Positions 1 to 8,361 are shown, counted from the stretch's first letter. The stretch: 64,000 nucleotides of DNA from Paranoxybacillus vitaminiphilus (GCF_003259935.1 NZ_QLMH01000005.1:62001-126000), one strand, 5' to 3'. The notes: a model not told the origin generated them from the sequence alone. Numbers and translations: made by a program.

Positions 1-75
1 CGGATATATGAACGAAGTTTGAGATCGGTAGCTGTGCACCGCCCGAAAATTCACCATCCGAAAAATGTCGAAAAG

Positions 76-112
76 CTCTGTGGAGAGAAATCTCTGCAGA
101 CCTTTTCTTTTC
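76..112 (+). terminator. Rho-independent terminator-like hairpin
   Basis: A GC-containing stem (tctgtggaga pairing imperfectly with tctctgcaga) is followed by a T-rich tract. A very similar hairpin lies at about 16895. It probably ends a transcript entering from the left of the window. Confidence 0.5.
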
Positions 113-186
113 TGTTGAAGTAGACTGATCATGTAAGTCAATTATTGAAAAAATAAATTATAGTGCGTGCACTGTCACTGTCTGAA

Positions 187-366
187 ATGATTCTCACATC
201 GAATAAATCCTATCTCGAATGGGGAAAAGTATTCGGTGACGATGTATTAGTGACAGCGATTTTAGATCGTCCATTACATCACGCCATTATCTTTAATATC
301 AAAGGAGATTCTTACCGCCTATGGGAAAAGAAAAAAAGCAGGAGTTTATCCTGCCCAATTATCTAA
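187..366 (+). pseudogene. IS21-family helper ATPase (IstB) C-terminal remnant
   Basis: The translation includes LTSNKSYLEWGKVFGDD and AILDR, followed by FNIKGDSYR, which is the characteristic C-terminal end of IstB, the AAA+ helper of IS21 transposases. Only about 55 residues remain. The Walker motifs, the rest of IstB and the IstA transposase are absent, so this is a dead scar of an old insertion. The reading frame opens at 163, but the recognisable homology starts near 187. Sequence after about 342 no longer resembles the family. Confidence 0.75.
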
Positions 367-748
367 TTAACCGTTCATAATGATTGGGAATTTCATTTCG
401 TTGAAATTGGGGAATTTTTTAGCAGTTACAAATTATTGTTTGATGACAATAAAGATATTTGAATTACAAAAAAGTTGTTTAAAAAAGGGTAAATCCTTTA
501 AACAACAATGGTTTTCATCAAATTTTAACAACATTTTTCTGACAACTTCAACATGAAGCAGCTAACATGTTGAGATTTTTAAATAACTTTATTTTCGCTG
601 TTCAGTCATGTTGGAACGGTGAAATGCATGTGTAATGGAACAAAATTAAACAACTTTTTATTTGTGAACAGCATCAAGGATGCGCAATATATTTTGGCAT
701 TAGGTTTTACCAATTTCAATTAGCTACAAATTAACTTTTGATAAAATT
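367..748. other. AT-rich intergenic region with two small hairpins
   Basis: No credible gene is visible. It contains an inverted repeat at 474-506 (GTTGTTTAAA and TTTAAACAAC around a 13-base loop) and a shorter one near 558-580 (CAACATG and CATGTTG). Neither is followed by a clear T-run in the direction of a gene end. Confidence 0.5.
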
Positions 749-795
749 ATCAATTGATTATTTTTATTGAATAAATTATCAATTGATTGTAAAAT
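749..795 (+). promoter_or_regulatory. Promoter with twin palindromic operators for the mqsRA-type locus
   Basis: A sigma-A-like promoter, TTGAAT (767-772), 17 bases, TAAAAT (790-795), lies just upstream of the toxin gene. The palindrome ATCAATTGAT occurs twice, at 749-758 and 778-787, 29 bp apart. The second copy sits inside the -35/-10 spacer. This is the arrangement expected for autorepression by the HTH antitoxin; that the antitoxin binds here is inference. Confidence 0.6.
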
Positions 796-827
796 ATATG
801 TAGTAGTCAGAAAAGGATGTGTTTTTG

Positions 828-1226
828 GTGAAAGAGGATTGGATCGAAAGCTTAGACGATGTTAATAATTTTATTAATAAAGTTAGAACCATTTTGTCTA
901 GTCAGAATTACCAATTAGATATCCAACTGATCAGAAAGGACGAAGATCCTCTTGATCCTTATACAACACAGAATACGCTTCTAAGTTTGGGGTACGATGA
1001 GGAGGACGTAGTCAATGAGCTAATCACTTTAAAAGCAAGCGATTACTGTAAAACTGCTGTAGATCGTAAAAGACCCAGTAGTCCACCATTCTGATTTTTT
1101 GAAAAAAACATAAATGGTAAAAGTGTCTACATCAAGTTTAAGGTAAGAGATGAAAAAAATAAGAAAATTTTCTGTATGTCCTTTCATTTTGCTAAGTGGC
1201 CAATTACGAATAAACCTTATGCTTAA
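828..1226 (+). pseudogene. MqsR-family mRNA interferase toxin, interrupted by an in-frame TGA
   Basis: The frame starting at GTG 828 (or TTG 825; AAAAGG lies at 811-816) reads an MqsR-like N-terminus with an NTLLSLGY then ELITLKASDYCK segment, then hits TGA at 1092-1094. The same frame continues open to TAA at 1224-1226, encoding FFEKNINGKSVYIKFKVRD and then SFHFAKWP, which is the C-terminal beta-sheet of MqsR-type toxins. Without the stop the protein would be about 132 residues, the family length. A single TGG to TGA change would explain it, since relatives have an aromatic residue here. MqsR cleaves mRNA and is neutralised by MqsA. The downstream antitoxin is intact. Either the toxin is dead or it is made only by rare stop-codon readthrough. 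Confidence 0.72.
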
Positions 1227-1316
1227 CTATTTTAGGCAGGTTATCTTTATTAGATATCCTGCCCATTATTTCAATTTTTATTAGAAATATTCATATACAA
1301 TACTAGGGGTAAAAGG

Positions 1317-2357
1317 ATGATAAAAATGGCTGAACTTTTAGAAAAAATTCATTATAATTGCCCATTTTGTGATGAAGAACATGAAATTTCTGTATTTAGA
1401 GAAAAAACGAAAGCTCTAGTTAATAATACTCCAGTCGAATATGAAGAGATTTACTATTATTGTCCAATTGAAGAAGATAAGTTTGTACCTAAGGAAATAC
1501 TGAACCAAAATTTATTAGCTGCTAAAGATAGCTATAGAACCCTTAATGGGCTTCTTACTTCTCAAGAGATTAAAGATATACGTAATTCATACGGTTTGTC
1601 TCAAAAAGAATTTGCTAATATGTTGGGATGGGGAGATGTAACCATTCAAAGATACGAAAAAAAATCTATTCAAGACGAAACGTATGACCAAAAAATAAGA
1701 GAGGTTAAAGATAATCCGAAATTAGCTTTAGACGAATTAGAAAAACATAAAGAAAAGTTTGATCAAGCAAGATATGAAGAGATTAGAGAATTTATAAAAG
1801 AGTTAGTTAAGACTAAATCGATTAAATACTTGAATAAAGAAATTATTGAGTCTATATATATTGATCACCAAGAAGAATCTGAATATAACGGTTATAAATT
1901 GTTGGATCTAGAGAAAGTAGAGAATATGATAGCATTTTTTGCTCAATATAGTTCTAGATTGTATAAAGTCAAACTGATGAAACTTCTTTGGTATGCTGAT
2001 GCTTTATTCTTTAAAAAATATGGAGTGGGAATGTCCGGATTGGTTTATAAGCGTTTACCATTGGGAGCTGTTCCAAAAGCACATGAAGAGATATTAAAAT
2101 ATGCACAATCTTCTATAAACATCATTGAAGAATATTTTGATGAAAAGATTGCATATAAAATTTTACCTAAAGTGGATGTAGACTTATCAAAATTTACTAT
2201 AGAAGAGATATCCGTTCTACAAACGGTGTTAGAAAAATTCGATAAAATGGGGAGTAGAGAAATTAGCGATTATATGCATGAAGAGTTGGCTTATCAAAAA
2301 ACTGCTCGAGATGAAGTGATTCCATATAGTTTAGCCCGTGAAATTCGAGACTTCTAA
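1317..2357 (+). CDS. MqsA-like antitoxin with zinc-finger, HTH and Panacea (SocA-like) domains
   Basis: The protein has 346 residues. The N-terminus resembles the YgiT/MqsA zinc finger (CPFC at residues 15-18), but the second metal pair is reduced to one cysteine (C49, in YYCPIEED). An HTH_3-type domain follows at about 80-135 (IRNSYGLSQKEFANMLGWG, then VTIQRYE). The C-terminal 150 residues are a DUF4065/Panacea domain (KLMKLLWYADALFFKKYG then LPLGAVP), a domain known to act as the neutralising part of diverse antitoxins. It is encoded 90 bases after the MqsR-type toxin and should repress the shared promoter. Two starts are possible: ATG 1317 (AGGGG 7 bases upstream) and ATG 1326 (AAAAGG 9 bases upstream). 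Confidence 0.82.
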   Translation: MIKMAELLEKIHYNCPFCDEEHEISVFREKTKALVNNTPVEYEEIYYYCPIEEDKFVPKEILNQNLLAAKDSYRTLNGLLTSQEIKDIRNSYGLSQKEFANMLGWGDVTIQRYEKKSIQDETYDQKIREVKDNPKLALDELEKHKEKFDQARYEEIREFIKELVKTKSIKYLNKEIIESIYIDHQEESEYNGYKLLDLEKVENMIAFFAQYSSRLYKVKLMKLLWYADALFFKKYGVGMSGLVYKRLPLGAVPKAHEEILKYAQSSINIIEEYFDEKIAYKILPKVDVDLSKFTIEEISVLQTVLEKFDKMGSREISDYMHEELAYQKTARDEVIPYSLAREIRDF

Positions 2358-2360
2358 TAA

Positions 2361-2407
2361 AGGGGCTGTCCAAAAAGTCAGTTACCCTGACTTTTTGGAC
2401 AGCCCCT
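2361..2407. terminator. Perfect 21-bp inverted repeat downstream of the antitoxin
   Basis: AGGGGCTGTCCAAAAAGTCAG and its exact complement surround a 5-base loop, starting four bases after the antitoxin stop. The arms contain A5/T5 tracts, so it can act as a bidirectional terminator. GGGGCTGTCC-type ends are also common in insertion-sequence termini, so an IS-derived origin is possible. Confidence 0.55.
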
Positions 2408-2529
2408 ATTTGTACAGATTTAGGTATGCTGACTGAACTTGATATATCACAGAGAGTTAAAAATACAGATAGTGAATACAGAGAAAAAGTAATTCGATTA
2501 GCAGCAATAAGGGCTGATATTGAATTTTG

Positions 2530-2626
2530 GATCCATGATTTCATGTTTAGTCCACCCCTCATACAAATATTTCTTCACCACGTCTAATTTATATTCTTTA
2601 CTGTAAGTTTTTCTGATTTTTCCCAT
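2530..2626 (-). pseudogene. IS3/IS150-type OrfA N-terminal remnant
   Basis: On the minus strand, ATG 2626 follows a GGGGATA ribosome site and opens MGKIRKTYSKEYKLDVVKKYL, matching the conserved N-terminus of IS3-group OrfA (HTH transposase subunit). Homology is lost after about 30 codons. Only the 5' end of the element survives. The flank at 2643-2690 has possible element-end sequence (tagtagac and gtctacta). Confidence 0.55.
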
Positions 2627-2720
2627 AAAAATATCCCCTCCATAGTAGACGTACATCCCTTTCTTTTTTCTGTCTACTATAAGGGGATAATATCAAATAG
2701 AGGGGTTCTCTTCTTTATTT

Positions 2721-4649
2721 TTATTGGCCAATGACGGTAATTCGCCCTTCGACGTTTGGAATTGGATTGTTATTTTGCAAGTAGGCGATGACGATTGAGC
2801 TGAGCAGTTCGCCGCTGTCAAACTCAATAGTGCCATTGTTGAACATCGTATATCCGTCCCCGCCTTTGGCCAGGAAGTCGTTTGTTGCCAGCGTATATGT
2901 TTTTGTTTCATCAAGCGGCTGGCCGTTAATTTCAACGTTTGTAATTCGTTCGCCTGCTGGCTTTGTTGCATCAAATGTGAAGCGAATCCCTGATACGTGC
3001 GGGAAGCCGCCGTTTTGTTCAGGGTATAGACGAACGCCGTGCTCAAGCGCTTTCTTTAAGTCTGCCCCTGTAATGGATAGTTTGACAAGCGTATTGGCAA
3101 ACGGAAGGGTCGTTAATACATGATTTCTTGTCACGTCTCCTTTTGGAATCGAAGCGCGAATGCCGCCGCCGTTTGTAAGGGCCGCGTCTGTATTTAATGC
3201 TGAACGCATCGCATCGGCAATCAAATTGCCGAGGTTCGTTTCTTTTGTGCGCACGTTTTCACGTTCACCGTCAAGATCGACGGAAATATTCGCAATCACT
3301 TGTTGTAACGATGTATCTACTTCATTTTTGTATGTTTGAACGATCTGTTGAATCGCTGCATCTTCTTGTTTGTTAGATGAATCACGATAAAGGAATCCGT
3401 TTACGCCAATCAGTTTTCCTTTGTAGAATAGTAAATTTGTTTGCCCGACGGCTTTTCCGTATTCGAATGCTTGTGATACATACGCATATTTGAATTTCTT
3501 TGGTGTTTCAATGGCATCGTGGCTATGGCCGCCGAGAATAAGATCGATTCCTTGTACAGAATTGGCAAGCTTCTCATCTGTTTTTAATCCAGAATGGGAA
3601 AGGACGACAATATGATCCACTTGTCCTTTCAGCTGTTGGACAAGCTGCTTTAATGTCGCTTCTTCATCTGCAAACGTGATGCCGACAATGCCTGCCGGAT
3701 TCGTTTTGACAGCTGTGTCCGTTGCTGTTAAGCCAACGAGGGCAATTTTCTTTCCGGCAACTTCTTTAATGGTGTAAGCCGGCAAAAACGGCTGCCCATC
3801 TTTATAAATGTTTCCGCTTATGATCGGGAATTGAACCATATTTTTTAAAGCAAGCAGACGATTTTGTCCGTAGTTGAAATCATGGTTGCCTGGGACCATC
3901 GCATCATATTTCATTCCGTTCATGATGTCGACAACAGCTTGGCCTTCGTTCATGTTCACATATGTTGTACCGTGGAACGTATCGCCTAAATCAACGAGCA
4001 ATGTTTCGTTATTTTTCTTGCGAACATCGTTGACAATCCGGAAAATTTTAGCGAAGCCCATCTCTCCATTTGTGTCGTTATACAAAATGCGTCCGTGTGT
4101 ATCGTTTGTATGAATGAATGTAATTTTTTCAATGTTTGTATTGTAACGGTTGAACATGGCTGCCACTTGTGATGGTGTGATGGCTTGATGCGGTCTGATC
4201 GTTTGATCCGTGTATCCTGTTAATAGGCCGAGTTCGACAGCGGCAGCAAGATATTCTTGTGACCATTGCCCGACAGCCGAAAAATCTTTAAATCTTTTTA
4301 ATTTGTCTGTCGAATAGTGATCGCGAAGTTGGAGAGAACGAATGAGAAAAACATACGCTTGTTCGCGCGTTACTTTTTCGTTTGGGGCAAACGTTGTTTC
4401 TGTTTTTCCGGTTGTGATGCCGAGACGAAGAGCGGCTTCCACGTATGGCGCTAGTTCTGAATCAACGTCGGTAAACGTTAAATTTTTTATTTCTTCTTTT
4501 ATGTCTACATCCATCGTCATGATGAGCTGTTTCACAAACTCACCGCGTGTAACCGCTTTTTCGCTTGCTTCAAATTTTGTTGGTGCAACAAGCAATAAAG
4601 CGATAACAAGAGAAAGCAAAAAAGGAACCCATTTACTTTGCTTTAGCAT
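2721..4649 (-). CDS. SLH-anchored 5'-nucleotidase/UshA-type metallophosphoesterase
   Basis: This exported 642-residue enzyme probably hydrolyses nucleotides outside the membrane. A signal peptide (residues 1-29) is followed by SLH repeats (about 30-170, ending LLTGYTDQTIRPHQAITPSQ) that should attach it to pyruvylated wall polysaccharide. The calcineurin-like domain (about 178-400) shows FIHTNDTHGRI, VDLGDTFHG, VPGNHDFNYG and GGHSHD, the metal-binding signatures of UshA/YfkN-type enzymes. The 5_nucleotid_C domain (about 430-620) has NLIADAMR, TNGGGIRA and GGDGYTMF. It is monocistronic, lies away from the main SLH island and faces the opposite way to its neighbours. The exact substrate (AMP, 2',3'-cyclic nucleotides or another phosphoester) cannot be read from sequence. 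Confidence 0.92.
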   Translation of the reverse strand: MLKQSKWVPFLLSLVIALLLVAPTKFEASEKAVTRGEFVKQLIMTMDVDIKEEIKNLTFTDVDSELAPYVEAALRLGITTGKTETTFAPNEKVTREQAYVFLIRSLQLRDHYSTDKLKRFKDFSAVGQWSQEYLAAAVELGLLTGYTDQTIRPHQAITPSQVAAMFNRYNTNIEKITFIHTNDTHGRILYNDTNGEMGFAKIFRIVNDVRKKNNETLLVDLGDTFHGTTYVNMNEGQAVVDIMNGMKYDAMVPGNHDFNYGQNRLLALKNMVQFPIISGNIYKDGQPFLPAYTIKEVAGKKIALVGLTATDTAVKTNPAGIVGITFADEEATLKQLVQQLKGQVDHIVVLSHSGLKTDEKLANSVQGIDLILGGHSHDAIETPKKFKYAYVSQAFEYGKAVGQTNLLFYKGKLIGVNGFLYRDSSNKQEDAAIQQIVQTYKNEVDTSLQQVIANISVDLDGERENVRTKETNLGNLIADAMRSALNTDAALTNGGGIRASIPKGDVTRNHVLTTLPFANTLVKLSITGADLKKALEHGVRLYPEQNGGFPHVSGIRFTFDATKPAGERITNVEINGQPLDETKTYTLATNDFLAKGGDGYTMFNNGTIEFDSGELLSSIVIAYLQNNNPIPNVEGRITVIGQ

Positions 4650-4906
4650 GATTTAACCTCCTATGATTTTAAAATTATTTTAAATTATACCAAAATTCTA
4701 TTAATCTTGGAATTTCTCTAAAATGACTTTATGATTGCATGATTCAAAACATTCTGAAGGGAAATGTGATTGCGTGCGTTTTGGCAGATATTTTGGATGA
4801 ACGAGTATGGGAGAAGAGGGTAAGTACATTTTAACCTTCTAAAGGTCTTTTGATCGATTATAAAAAATAAACGGTCGAAAATGAAAATATACATTGTAAC
4901 AGAGGT

Positions 4907-5035
4907 ATGTGGGCAGAGCTGATAAAGAAAAAGAAAGAAGTGAAACCTACTCCTGATACAGTGGAATGGTATTTATCAAAAGATGTCATTGACACATACA
5001 GAAAAATGAGAGAATTTTTATTGGAGTTAGGATGA
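4907..5035 (+). other. Short 42-codon ORF, unrecognised
   Basis: ATG 4907 follows a weak AGAGG. The predicted peptide begins MWAELIKKKKEVKPTPDTVE and ends at TGA 5033-5035. It lies just before the pyruvate-kinase-like remnant in a different frame and may be a piece of the same decayed locus. The rest of the 4650-5100 interval shows nothing further. Confidence 0.25.
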
Positions 5036-5040
5036 GATAA

Positions 5041-5856
5041 AGTCACCGTTCGAACGATATATCTTTTATTTTAGAAGCAGCAACGAAAGATGAAGTCACT
5101 TTTGTGAGCGGAGATGAATTAACGTTTAAAGATATGCGCGGGCGTCGAAGAACATTGAAGATTATTGATATTATTAGCCCTACATGTGTAAAAGTAGAAT
5201 TGCAAAAAACCGCATATATTCAAGAACGGTCTTTTTTAAAAAATGAGCGCTTTCAACTGTTTGTACAATCAGTTGTGCCTATTCCCGTTCAAGTGCCGGT
5301 GAAAAAAGGAGTCCATATAAGAATTTACTTAGATGAAACGAGTTTAGACGTGACAAAAACCGATCCGGCTGTGAAAGTCACAACGACTCTTCCAAAAGCA
5401 TTTTGCAATGTTCGTGTCGGTCACCGCCTTTATATTGATGACGGAAAAATATTCGCTCTCATTCAAAAAGTAACAAACGAATACGTGGAAGCGGAAGTGA
5501 TCTCTACAGGAAGAAAACCGCGCGCGATAAAAGAAGGGGCTGGAATGAACTTGCCTGATTCATTTATACACTTGAACGTTTCTTCATTGACAAAACAAGA
5601 CTTAGAATCTATCCCGTTTATTATCAAACATGCAGATATCGTTGGATTATCATTCGTTCATACTCCTCATGATGTGAATAAGCTTTATGCCATTCTTGCG
5701 GAGCATGGCGCGCAGCATATAACCGTGATCGCGAAAATTGAGACGGGTGAGGCGCTTCACAACCTTGCCCAATTGTTAGAAAAAGAAGAGGCACACCCGC
5801 AAAAACGGCGGCAAACCTTGACTCATTATATGACGCAATATGGCGTAATCGAGTAA
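5041..5856 (+). pseudogene. Truncated pyruvate-kinase-like protein
   Basis: The frame from 5041 to 5856 matches the central part of the long, atypical pyruvate-kinase-like proteins of bacteria and plants: VRVGHRLYIDDGKIFALI (PK B-domain), GAGMNLPDSFIHLN, then ADIVGLSFVHTPHDVN and VIAKIETGEALHNLAQLLE (TIM-barrel strands). The N-terminal barrel half is missing. The protein diverges after the IAKIETGEA strand, before the catalytic GD motif and the allosteric C-domain. A GTG at 5104 could start a 250-residue product, but the frame continues upstream as FILEAATKDEVTF to a stop at 5038, so the gene is probably 5'-truncated. No pyruvate kinase activity is expected. Confidence 0.6.
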
Positions 5857-5931
5857 AACTTATAGGTACATTTCCATCCTTACGACACATATATATAAAT
5901 AACAAAATAATCTCGAAAGTGGTGGGAGAAG

Positions 5932-6138
5932 TTGTATACAATTGAAATCGTTCGTTTTATTGGCGATCATATGTCAAAAATTAAGGCCGAAGTAGAACGG
6001 GAAATCGTCGATGTGCTTTTGCGTTCCGATATTATTCAATATAAAGGATTTCGCATTCAAGTGGAGACAGTTGAATTTATTCTCGAGCAAAACAAAATTA
6101 TCTTTATCGGAAAGGAAGTATTGTTACCGAGAAAATAG
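5932..6138 (+). CDS. Small hypothetical protein
   Basis: This 68-residue product starts at TTG 5932 (GTGGGAG about 7 bases upstream) or at the internal ATG 5971. The C-terminus is KGFRIQVETVEFILEQNK followed by IIFIGKEVLLPRK, with an alternating beta-like pattern. No family is recognised. It follows the pyruvate-kinase remnant by 75 bases and has no obvious partner. Confidence 0.4.
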   Translation: MYTIEIVRFIGDHMSKIKAEVEREIVDVLLRSDIIQYKGFRIQVETVEFILEQNKIIFIGKEVLLPRK

Positions 6139-6502
6139 GAGAAGATATAGGCTGCGTGCCGGTGCCGCAGCCCGGAAAAGGAAGCAGGGATTGGTACAGC
6201 CCGAATTGATGACCGCCACTGGCAGGGAAGACAGCTTTCTTCTATTCTTGAAATAAAACCTTCTTTCAACTAGATGGTTTTGTCCATAAAGTCTAATATC
6301 ATCTTCTGCTTTATAAAACGTGAAATAACCTTTCCCCTCGGCAAAAGGTATAACAGTTATTTCTTTATTTAAAATATCTTCAAGGTCAGCCGCTCTTTTT
6401 GCGGCATGTAGCTGCTCTGACCGGGTGTTCATCGCACCTGGTTTTGATTTTCGATTATAGGTGCATGTGCAAATTTTTTGATGACTGGATGCCAAGCCTG
6501 CC
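6139..6502. other. Interval with decayed minus-strand coding character
   Basis: No intact gene was found. One minus frame contains a stretch (about 6290-6450) that looks protein-like but has no start or family. A GC-rich hairpin ggctgcg/ccgcagcc lies at 6150-6173, without a T-run. Confidence 0.3.
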
Positions 6503-6676
6503 TCAAACAAAGCCTTCACTTTGATACACAGCATAAGGGACTTTTTTCTGTTCGACAGGCTGCTCATTTGTGAAAAGGACGTTTTTAATTTCGCTGCGCA
6601 ATGATGATGGTAATGTATCATAATCGGGCAGCTTTGTTAAAGCTTCTAACACTTCAATCACGCTCGGCAGTTTCAA
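6503..6676 (-). CDS. Small unrecognised ORF, possibly a truncated gene
   Basis: On the minus strand TTG 6676 follows GGAGGGGG at a good distance and opens MKLPSVIEVLEALTKLPDY, 57 codons to TGA 6503. The strong ribosome site suggests a genuine gene start. The coding character beyond the stop (6124-6480, other minus frames) suggests a longer gene that has decayed. No family is recognised. Confidence 0.35.
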   Translation of the reverse strand: MKLPSVIEVLEALTKLPDYDTLPSSLRSEIKNVLFTNEQPVEQKKVPYAVYQSEGFV

Positions 6677-6878
6677 GCGGCCCCCTCCTTTGCATGGTAT
6701 AATGTGATTATAAATGATAAATATAGGCTAAAGAAAAGTATGATGGTGCAAAAAAAGCCTTATGTTCGTTTAGAAGCAGGAATAAGAGGATGTTTGTTGA
6801 AAATGTCTGTAAGAAAATAACATTCGTTTTTTTCATGTCATATATGTTTTTCGAAGTGAGGTCGGGCGAGGTGGTCTT

Positions 6879-7616
6879 GTGGCAGCAAAAAGGATGTACG
6901 GATTAAGTGAAGCCGATTTTTATAAAATCATCAATATTTTAAAAAACTATGCTCCTATTGTACGTGAAGTAATTTTGTTTGGCTCGAGAGCACGAGGAGA
7001 TTATAAAAAAACATCTGACATTGACTTGGCGATTAAATTTCGAAAAGAGCATGAGCAATTATGCTGCATCCGCGACGCTCTCTCAGAAGCAAGCATTATT
7101 TACACGATCGATGTCATTGATTATGACAAAATAAATAACGAAAAACTGAAGCGTTATATCGACGAAGAAGGGAAGGTTATTTTTTTAACAAATGAGAAGG
7201 GAGAGCCCGTTGTGACTTTAAATAAAGTAATCGACAAGTTAGCTGATCTTGAAAGAGCGTTGAAGAAGCTCCACGAAAGTGTACAACGCGATGCAAGTGC
7301 AGATGATCTTGTGCGCGATGGAGTGATTCAACGGTTTGAATTTACGTATGAATTATCGTGGAAGCTGATGAAAGTATATTTGGAATATAACGGAAATTTA
7401 CAGGCAACAAATCCAAGAAGCGCCATTCGCGAAGCGTTTAAAGAAGGTCTGATTGAGCAAGGGGACAAGTGGATTCAAATGCTTGAGGATCGCAATCGAA
7501 CATCGCATACGTATGATGAAGCGATCGCAATTGAAATATACGAGAACATCAAACAAACGTATGTCACTTTGTTTGCTGATTTTGTGACGGAGATGAAACG
7601 GCGCATGGATCATTAG
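6879..7616 (+). CDS. Fused MNT nucleotidyltransferase / HEPN (MntA-HepT type) protein
   Basis: The protein has 245 residues. Residues 1-105 form a minimal nucleotidyltransferase with GSRARGDYKKTSDID, the GSX10DXD motif of MntA antitoxins, which AMPylate their partner. Residues 112-245 form an HI0074-like HEPN domain with RNRTSHTY (the RX4HXY ribonuclease motif of HepT). The two are normally separate adjacent genes (type VII toxin-antitoxin). Here they share one frame. GTG 7212 at the domain junction has AAGGGAG 8 bases upstream, so free HEPN may also be translated from the same message. The main start is GTG 6879 (GAGGTGG upstream) or ATG 6894. Toxin-antitoxin function is inferred from the family. 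Confidence 0.82.
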   Translation: MAAKRMYGLSEADFYKIINILKNYAPIVREVILFGSRARGDYKKTSDIDLAIKFRKEHEQLCCIRDALSEASIIYTIDVIDYDKINNEKLKRYIDEEGKVIFLTNEKGEPVVTLNKVIDKLADLERALKKLHESVQRDASADDLVRDGVIQRFEFTYELSWKLMKVYLEYNGNLQATNPRSAIREAFKEGLIEQGDKWIQMLEDRNRTSHTYDEAIAIEIYENIKQTYVTLFADFVTEMKRRMDH

Positions 7617-7702
7617 GCTTGATGTCACCTCCCGAACGATTAGCGGTGCTGCTGTCATGTGCATTGCGATCCCAAAAGTAGACAATATAAAATCGGTTAA
7701 CC

Positions 7703-7742
7703 TGAAGGAATCAGGGCTGAACAGCTCTGGTTCCTTTTTTCT
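7703..7742 (+). terminator. Rho-independent terminator
   Basis: AAGGAATCAGGGCTG and its near-complement surround a short loop, followed by a long T-run with C interruptions. It ends the MNT-HEPN transcript. A closely related hairpin lies at 31653. Confidence 0.75.
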
Positions 7743-7808
7743 TTTTCTCCTCTTTTCGTGAAAAGTGATAAAGAGGGAAAGAAGGTTTTTTACTTAATTT
7801 TTTCACTA

Positions 7809-7872
7809 TTTAACATGTTCACCGGGAAGTCTCCCGCCTCTAAACAGCGTGCTGGTAGGAGAGGTTTATTCG
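7809..7872 (+). repeat. Dispersed hairpin repeat, copy A (IS200/IS605 right-end-like)
   Basis: The sequence is TTTAACATGTTCACCGGGAA, then tctcccgcctctaaa, then a variable stretch, then taggagaggttta. The CTCCCGCCTCTAA and GGAGAGG parts can pair. Four further copies lie at 13543, 17041, 23786 and 35930. No tnpA or tnpB gene is attached. Confidence 0.6.
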
Positions 7873-7972
7873 TGTGAAGCCGTTTTGTATAATGACGAAT
7901 CAACAAGGAAGGAGTGAGGAGGATTTTGCAATGAAATCGGTTTTAGTGACGGAAGTGGCCGGTTATATTAAA

Positions 7973-8006
7973 TTTTCACCTGATTTTCACTATAGTGTTG
8001 TATTTT
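7973..8006 (+). promoter_or_regulatory. Promoter with 11-bp-period direct repeats (P1)
   Basis: TTTTCAC (7973-7979), four bases, TTTTCAC (7984-7990), ten bases, TATTTT (8001-8006). The same layout with the same spacings recurs at 9651-9684 ahead of the ykcB-like gene. Direct repeats of this period are typical of OmpR-family response regulators. It would drive the repeat protein at 8362 with a leader of about 350 bases. Confidence 0.5.
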
Positions 8007-8012
8007 TTAAAC

Positions 8013-8361
8013 TGCCAAAGTTCGCTCGATGAATGAAATAAACTGACTATTGAAATTTACAAACCATTCATTTTGGGCGAATGTTTGGTGTACGATTGTT
8101 TACTATAAAAATATGACAAAGGAGTGTGAAATGAAGTTGAAACAGTGAAAATGTGTAAATATTTTATTCGCATTACTTCCCGTCAAAGTGTAGCACTGCT
8201 GTTGTTCCATGTGTGGACCGGAAAGTTCGGACATAACGTTTTAACGAAAATCTTATCAGCAATAAGAAAGCGAAACGAAGGAATGAGATGCTAGCAAAGA
8301 CTGAGAATTTTCAACATGAGTTATCGCATATCAATCCCATTAAGTGGAGGAGGATCATACT
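8013..8361 (+). other. Leader region of the repeat-protein gene
   Basis: No convincing gene is present. A possible second promoter (tttactataaaaatatg) lies near 8098-8115. There is a well-placed AAAGGAG before a five-codon frame at 8130 and a 46-codon open frame from about 8150 without a ribosome site. A long structured leader is possible. Confidence 0.3.

Noticed and set aside
2693-3123. Overlapping open frames on both strands inside the SLH 5'-nucleotidase gene
   Set aside because: They are shadows of a well-supported coding sequence.
4858-5046. 62-codon minus-strand ORF
   Set aside because: Phe/Ser-rich antisense of a plus-strand coding-like segment; no start signals.
6124-6621. 165-codon minus-strand open frame
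   Set aside because: It covers parts of several frames with compositional oddities. The credible start at TTG 6676 is in a different frame, and no family or ribosome site supports the longer frame.
7931-8032. 33-codon ORF with strong GAGGAGG site, starting MKSVLVTEVAGYIK, resembling the start of a sugar epimerase
   Set aside because: Only about 13 codons resemble the epimerase nucleotide-binding loop and the Gly residues are replaced. The rest overlaps the direct-repeat promoter P1. A remnant is possible but not supportable.
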